Shown here piece after piece: positions 29,542-32,862 of a stretch of DNA of 32,862 bases. Each line of letters starts with the position of its first letter. Within the stretch, counting starts at the first letter, position 1. The DNA lies in contig DHVG01000014.1 in assembly GCA_002412545.1 (NCBI GenBank), positions 1-32,862 of the forward strand, in the 5' to 3' direction. A program made the translations under genes and the position numbers. The notes beneath the pieces were generated by a model. It had not been told where the DNA came from. It made no database searches and saw only the letters and a program-made list of their open reading frames with translations. Source of the stretch: Elusimicrobia bacterium UBA5214. Its GTDB lineage: Bacteria; Elusimicrobiota; UBA5214.

Positions 29542-30891
29542 GTGGCAATTAAACCAAATGTCCTCATTGTTGATGATGACGAGGGTGTCCGTAGTTTTTT
29601 GAGTAAGGCTCTCTCTCGTCAGGGCTATCCGGTAAATACTGCTTCTGATGGTAAAGAAGTATTACACCTACTGAAGAGAGAAACTTTCCAAATTGTCCTC
29701 TTGGATTTGAACCTTCCTAAAATTTCGGGAGTAGAACTTCTCAAGGTGATTAAAAAAGAATATCCACAAACTGAAATAATTGTCATTTCCGGACATGGGA
29801 CAATGCGTACAGCTTTAGATAGTTTAAAGATGGGTGCTTACGATTATCTGCATAAACCTTTTGAAATTGATGACTTAATCACTACCGTAGAAAGAGTTAC
29901 TGAATATTTAACTCTCAGTTCACGCTGTCAAATGATGCAAGAGCGTCTCTCTTCAAGTATAGAAATACCGAACCTGATTGTAGAAAGTCCAAATATGAAA
30001 GTAGTCCTTGACCTTATTCAAAAAGTAGCGCCTACGGATTCAAATATACTAATTGAAGGTGAAACTGGTGTAGGTAAAGAAGTTGTTGCCAAACATATTC
30101 ATAAAAGAAGTAAACGCAGTGAGGAATCTTTTGTTACTGTTCATTGTGCAGCTTTACCGGATACACTTATTGAAAGCGAACTATTTGGTTACGAGAAAGG
30201 GGCATTTACTGATGCAACCGATTTAAAATATGGACTCTTAGAAATTGGAGATAAAGGAACCGTTTTCTTAGATGAGATTGGTGACCTTAGTGCAAATTTA
30301 CAGGCGAAAATTTTAAGAGTAGTAGAAACGAAAAAATTTCGTCGTTTAGGTGGGAGTAAAGAAATTGAAGTAGATGTAAGAATAATTTCGGCAACCAATA
30401 AAAATTTATCCGAAGAAGTTAATGCTCATCGGTTTAGAGATGACCTCTTTTATCGGTTAGTAGTAATGAGAGTAGAAATTCCGCCTTTAAGAGCGAGAAA
30501 AGAAGAAATTCCGCAATTAGTGGAATACTTTTTGGGCAAGTGTGCTGTTTCTGGAAAAAGGGAAAAGAGTATTTTGCCGGAAGCACTGGAATTATTAAAA
30601 AAATATGATTGGCCAGGGAATATTCGCGAATTACGCAATATTATTGAACAAGCAATAATTTTAAGTGAAAAAGAAATAATTGAAGTAGAAGACTTACCTT
30701 TACCGGTACAAAAGTTCAACTTAACCAAAGAGATAAGTGAAAAAACTCCCACACTTTTAGAAGTAGAAAAAAGATATATTAAAAAAGTGCTTCAAGAAAA
30801 CCAAGGAAATCGGGGAAAAGTAGCCAGAATTCTCGGTATTTCACCACGTTCACTTTACTACAAAATTAAGCATTACGGTATCCAAACATAA
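29542..30891 (+). CDS. NtrC-family sigma-54-dependent response regulator
   Basis: A 449-residue activator with three domains. The receiver (about 5-120) has its predicted phospho-acceptor at D55. The AAA+ sigma-54 interaction domain (about 145-375) has Walker A GETGVGKE and a GAFTGA loop reading GAFTDA at 220-225. A Fis-type helix-turn-helix occupies about 405-447 (NRGKVARILGISPRSLYYKIK). The GTG start follows GGAGTGG. The Gly-to-Asp change in the loop is found in some functional activators. No sensor kinase gene is adjacent. A sigma-54 type promoter lies about 210 bases downstream in front of a secreted protein, the probable target. Confidence 0.93.
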   Translation: MAIKPNVLIVDDDEGVRSFLSKALSRQGYPVNTASDGKEVLHLLKRETFQIVLLDLNLPKISGVELLKVIKKEYPQTEIIVISGHGTMRTALDSLKMGAYDYLHKPFEIDDLITTVERVTEYLTLSSRCQMMQERLSSSIEIPNLIVESPNMKVVLDLIQKVAPTDSNILIEGETGVGKEVVAKHIHKRSKRSEESFVTVHCAALPDTLIESELFGYEKGAFTDATDLKYGLLEIGDKGTVFLDEIGDLSANLQAKILRVVETKKFRRLGGSKEIEVDVRIISATNKNLSEEVNAHRFRDDLFYRLVVMRVEIPPLRARKEEIPQLVEYFLGKCAVSGKREKSILPEALELLKKYDWPGNIRELRNIIEQAIILSEKEIIEVEDLPLPVQKFNLTKEISEKTPTLLEVEKRYIKKVLQENQGNRGKVARILGISPRSLYYKIKHYGIQT

Positions 30892-30908
30892 CTTTACCTC
30901 TCGTAAAG

Positions 30909-30952
30909 AGACGTGTCCACCCCGTGGCTTTACGCCACGAGACTTTACGTCT
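30909..30952. repeat. Palindromic element downstream of the activator gene
   Basis: AGACGT / ACGTCT (30909-30914 with 30947-30952) encloses a perfect CGTGGC / GCCACG hairpin (30923-30928 with 30934-30939). CTTTACG words recur around it. It lies about 150-190 bases upstream of the sigma-54 promoter, a typical distance for an activator binding site, but it may be only another dispersed palindrome. Confidence 0.6.
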
Positions 30953-31047
30953 GCAAGATTTGTAATTGGCTTACCATTTTTTGCAGTTTCTAACCTCCCT
31001 TCTATATTTCTTTAATCATTAAGATAATTACCTCTTCCCGTCGGTAA

Positions 31048-31079
31048 AACCCCGCATCTTTGCAAAAAGGTGCGGGGTT
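31048..31079. repeat. CCCCGCACC-family hairpin upstream of the secreted protein gene
   Basis: AACCCCGCATCTTT pairs over 14 positions with AAAGGTGCGGGGTT (one T:G) around a 4-base loop. It belongs to the same family as 27133-27165 and 29382-29489. No T-run follows, so it is not a standard terminator. Confidence 0.75.
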
Positions 31080-31099
31080 CTGGTTTGTTCTCAACAATT

Positions 31100-31114
31100 T
31101 GGCAAAAAGATTGC
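31100..31114 (+). promoter_or_regulatory. Sigma-54 (-24/-12) promoter
   Basis: TGGCAAAAAGATTGC fits the TGGCAC-N5-TTGC consensus, with the invariant GG and GC at the required 10-base spacing. Transcription would start near 31126, about 50 bases before the downstream ATG. The adjacent upstream gene is an NtrC-type activator. Confidence 0.7.
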
Positions 31115-31175
31115 CTCACCTAAGGGTGAGATGAAAAAAAATTTTTCGGGCAATCACCCAGGGAGGGAACAAGCG

Positions 31176-32831
31176 ATGAAAGACAAAAGTAAACGAGTTT
31201 TCAGTTTAGTTCTTTTAGTTTTAGCAGTTCTTGTTTCATTTTATGCCTCGGCAAAAGCAGTTACTATTTATGTAGATGCAGTTAATACCAGTGGTACTGA
31301 AGATGGGACACAAGCGTATCCTTTCAATACGATTCAGGAAGGGATTAATGCCGCTCAAGAAGGAGATAGTTTTGAAAGTGCAGATACAGTGAAAGTTGCA
31401 CCGGGAATTTATTATGGTGGAGGGATACGATTAAAACATAATGTCCGCTTAATCGGTTCTGGACCAGAATTAACCATCATTGACTGCCTGAATGACACTT
31501 ATTATTGCCAGAATGGTAACGGTGTAGCGATTCGTCTACCTTATCATTCTGAACCACGGGGTTACCTTGAAGGTTTTACTTTGCGGAATGGTTGGTCAGG
31601 TATTTACGCAAGTAATCCTTACATTTTCTGGCAACCAGCATATCTGGAAGTCCGCAATTGTATTTTCAAAAACTTTGTGGCAACTGGAATTTCTGTCTAT
31701 CCAGGTGTTCAAGTTAAAGTATTTAATACGGTTTTTGAACGGATTAACTACAGTGCGATTGATTGTTGTATGTCTCCTCCGGTAGAACTGAATAATGTAA
31801 CAATTAATAATGTTGCATACATCAATAACGGTGCTATCCGTTTATATCAAGATACCGTTTATCTCACGAATAGTAATATTTCTAATGTTCCAGTTCTTTT
31901 CTCAGTGATGAGTAAATGGGGTAATGGCACAGTTGTTGGTAATAATAATTGTTTCTGGAACTATCTTACTGAATGGAAATTACGCAACAATAATCAACAC
32001 GAGTTTATAAATTCAAACTTACTCTACACTGACCCAAAGTATATAGATACAACTTCCGGAGATTATCGTCTCCAACCGGTTTCTCCATGTCTGGATAAAG
32101 GTGTAGATATTGGTTTACCCTATTCTGGTTCTGCACCAGACCTTGGTGCTTATGAATATGAAGAATTGAATACCCGCAAATTGGTAGAAAATCTTGCTTG
32201 CTCTTATGCGGAGACCTCATTGAATAGTTTTAAGAATTCGGCGGAAGAAAGAATAAATGCCTTAGAGAATAAGTTCACTGCTCTTTTGAATAAATTAGAT
32301 GAAATTGATGAAACCCAAGAGACAGGAACAAAAATTGTTCTTTATCGTGATGCTTTAGATAAGTTACTTAATGACCTCTGGGCAAAAGCAGACGGTTTCT
32401 TCGGTGGTAACCCGAAAAATGATTGGATTACTACGCGCGAGGAACAGGAACGGTTTTATCCAATAGTGCAACAGTTAAGAAAGAATATTGAAAATGAAAT
32501 CAACAAACTTACTGCTTCTCTAACCGTAAAAGAGCAATCCGCACCTACTCCAAATATTATTCAAACTAAAAATACTCTCTCCCAGAATTATCCTAACCCA
32601 TTTAATCCAGCTACAACGATTGAATACGCAATTGAAAAAGATTGTCAGGTAACTCTCAAACTCTACAATGTTGCTGGACAGTTAGTAGCGACGGTTGTTG
32701 ATGAATACCAAACTGTCGGAAAGCATAAAGTTGTTTTTGATGCCGGTGAAAGTCTATCCCGTGGGATTTACTATTACCAACTTAAAGCTGGTAATTTTGT
32801 TGCTACCAAGAAAATGGTCGTCCTTAGATAG
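31176..32831 (+). CDS. Secreted right-handed beta-helix protein with type IX secretion sorting domain
   Basis: A 551-residue exported protein. The ATG at 31176 is chosen because GGGAGGG (31161-31167) lies 8 bases upstream and a clean signal peptide follows (about 1-28, KDKSKRVF then a hydrophobic core ending ASAKA). An in-frame ATG at 31131 lacks these. A DUF1565-like parallel beta-helix (about 30-325) ends in SPCLDKGVDIGLPYSGSAPD and LGAYEYEE. A helical coiled region (about 330-455) follows, then a C-terminal sorting domain with NYPNPFNPATTIEYAI, ending KKMVVLR. Such domains direct secretion and surface attachment by the type IX system. The ligand or substrate is unknown, and no catalytic residues are evident. 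Confidence 0.88.
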   Translation: MKDKSKRVFSLVLLVLAVLVSFYASAKAVTIYVDAVNTSGTEDGTQAYPFNTIQEGINAAQEGDSFESADTVKVAPGIYYGGGIRLKHNVRLIGSGPELTIIDCLNDTYYCQNGNGVAIRLPYHSEPRGYLEGFTLRNGWSGIYASNPYIFWQPAYLEVRNCIFKNFVATGISVYPGVQVKVFNTVFERINYSAIDCCMSPPVELNNVTINNVAYINNGAIRLYQDTVYLTNSNISNVPVLFSVMSKWGNGTVVGNNNCFWNYLTEWKLRNNNQHEFINSNLLYTDPKYIDTTSGDYRLQPVSPCLDKGVDIGLPYSGSAPDLGAYEYEELNTRKLVENLACSYAETSLNSFKNSAEERINALENKFTALLNKLDEIDETQETGTKIVLYRDALDKLLNDLWAKADGFFGGNPKNDWITTREEQERFYPIVQQLRKNIENEINKLTASLTVKEQSAPTPNIIQTKNTLSQNYPNPFNPATTIEYAIEKDCQVTLKLYNVAGQLVATVVDEYQTVGKHKVVFDAGESLSRGIYYYQLKAGNFVATKKMVVLR

Positions 32832-32840
32832 GAAATAGTC

Positions 32841-32862
32841 CCCTCACGCTAATCCTCTCCCT
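32841..32862 (+). repeat. Start of a CCCTCAC...CTCTCCC family repeat, cut by the window end
   Basis: The sequence CCCTCACGCTAATCC continues directly into TCTCCCT. It is the uninterrupted form of the family seen at 16952-17026, and shows where the second element is inserted in that copy. Confidence 0.65.

Noticed and set aside
1..32862. tRNA or rRNA genes
   Set aside because: No cloverleaf with a GGTTCRA-type arm and CCA-side pairing, and no rRNA signature, was recognised by reading. The GGTTCACC words near 601-620 and 16946 belong to dispersed repeats.

Overview
The window is AT-rich, densely packed bacterial DNA. The last gene carries a YPNPFNP-type C-terminal sorting domain (type IX secretion). 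Together with a four-subunit 2-oxoacid:ferredoxin oxidoreductase, a DUF4416 protein and abundant dispersed palindromes, this points to an anaerobic member of an FCB-like candidate phylum such as WOR-3/Stahlbacteria. That placement is inference from gene content; no rRNA or tRNA gene is visible.

Layout. Positions 1-566 hold a small IS200/IS605-type element carrying only a Y1 transposase, sitting against a consensus promoter. From 627 to 20106 everything reads forward with short gaps or overlaps: tyrS, two membrane diguanylate cyclases, korDABC, an argA-type acetyltransferase, a small membrane protein, a TldE/PmbA protein, aroE, aroC, a GAF/HD-GYP protein, rsmI, a Nudix hydrolase, argC, argJ, an ECF sigma factor, a zinc-finger anti-sigma-like protein and clpB. 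Positions 20179-21492 form a cluster of small regulators: XRE and LuxR-type DNA-binding proteins on the minus strand and a lone receiver protein on the plus strand. From 21501 to 29340 the minus strand carries DUF4416, a QueG-like protein, mnmG, hisS, a radical SAM/helix-hairpin-helix protein and recN. The window closes with an NtrC-type sigma-54 activator and a secreted beta-helix protein preceded by a sigma-54 type promoter.

Themes. Cyclic-di-GMP synthesis (two GGEEF proteins) and probable breakdown (HD-GYP) lie within 10 kb. Arginine (argA-like, argC, argJ) and chorismate (aroE, aroC) genes are interleaved with unrelated housekeeping genes. The activator, the sigma-54 promoter and the secreted protein look like one regulatory unit.

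The most striking feature is a second layer of sequence. Short tracts of four or five tandem 7-, 8- or 9-base units, about 28-45 bp long, recur inside korA, aroE, argC, argJ, the QueG-like gene, mnmG, hisS and the radical SAM gene, always keeping the reading frame. In argC and hisS the same tract encodes nearly the same peptide in unrelated enzymes. Alongside them are in-frame palindromic inserts (aroC, argC, mnmG, QueG-like, radical SAM, first diguanylate cyclase) and intergenic palindromes of shared families, one apparently inserted inside another. The pattern resembles cyanobacterial short tandemly repeated repetitive sequences and Rickettsia palindromic elements. I know of no description of it for this kind of organism.
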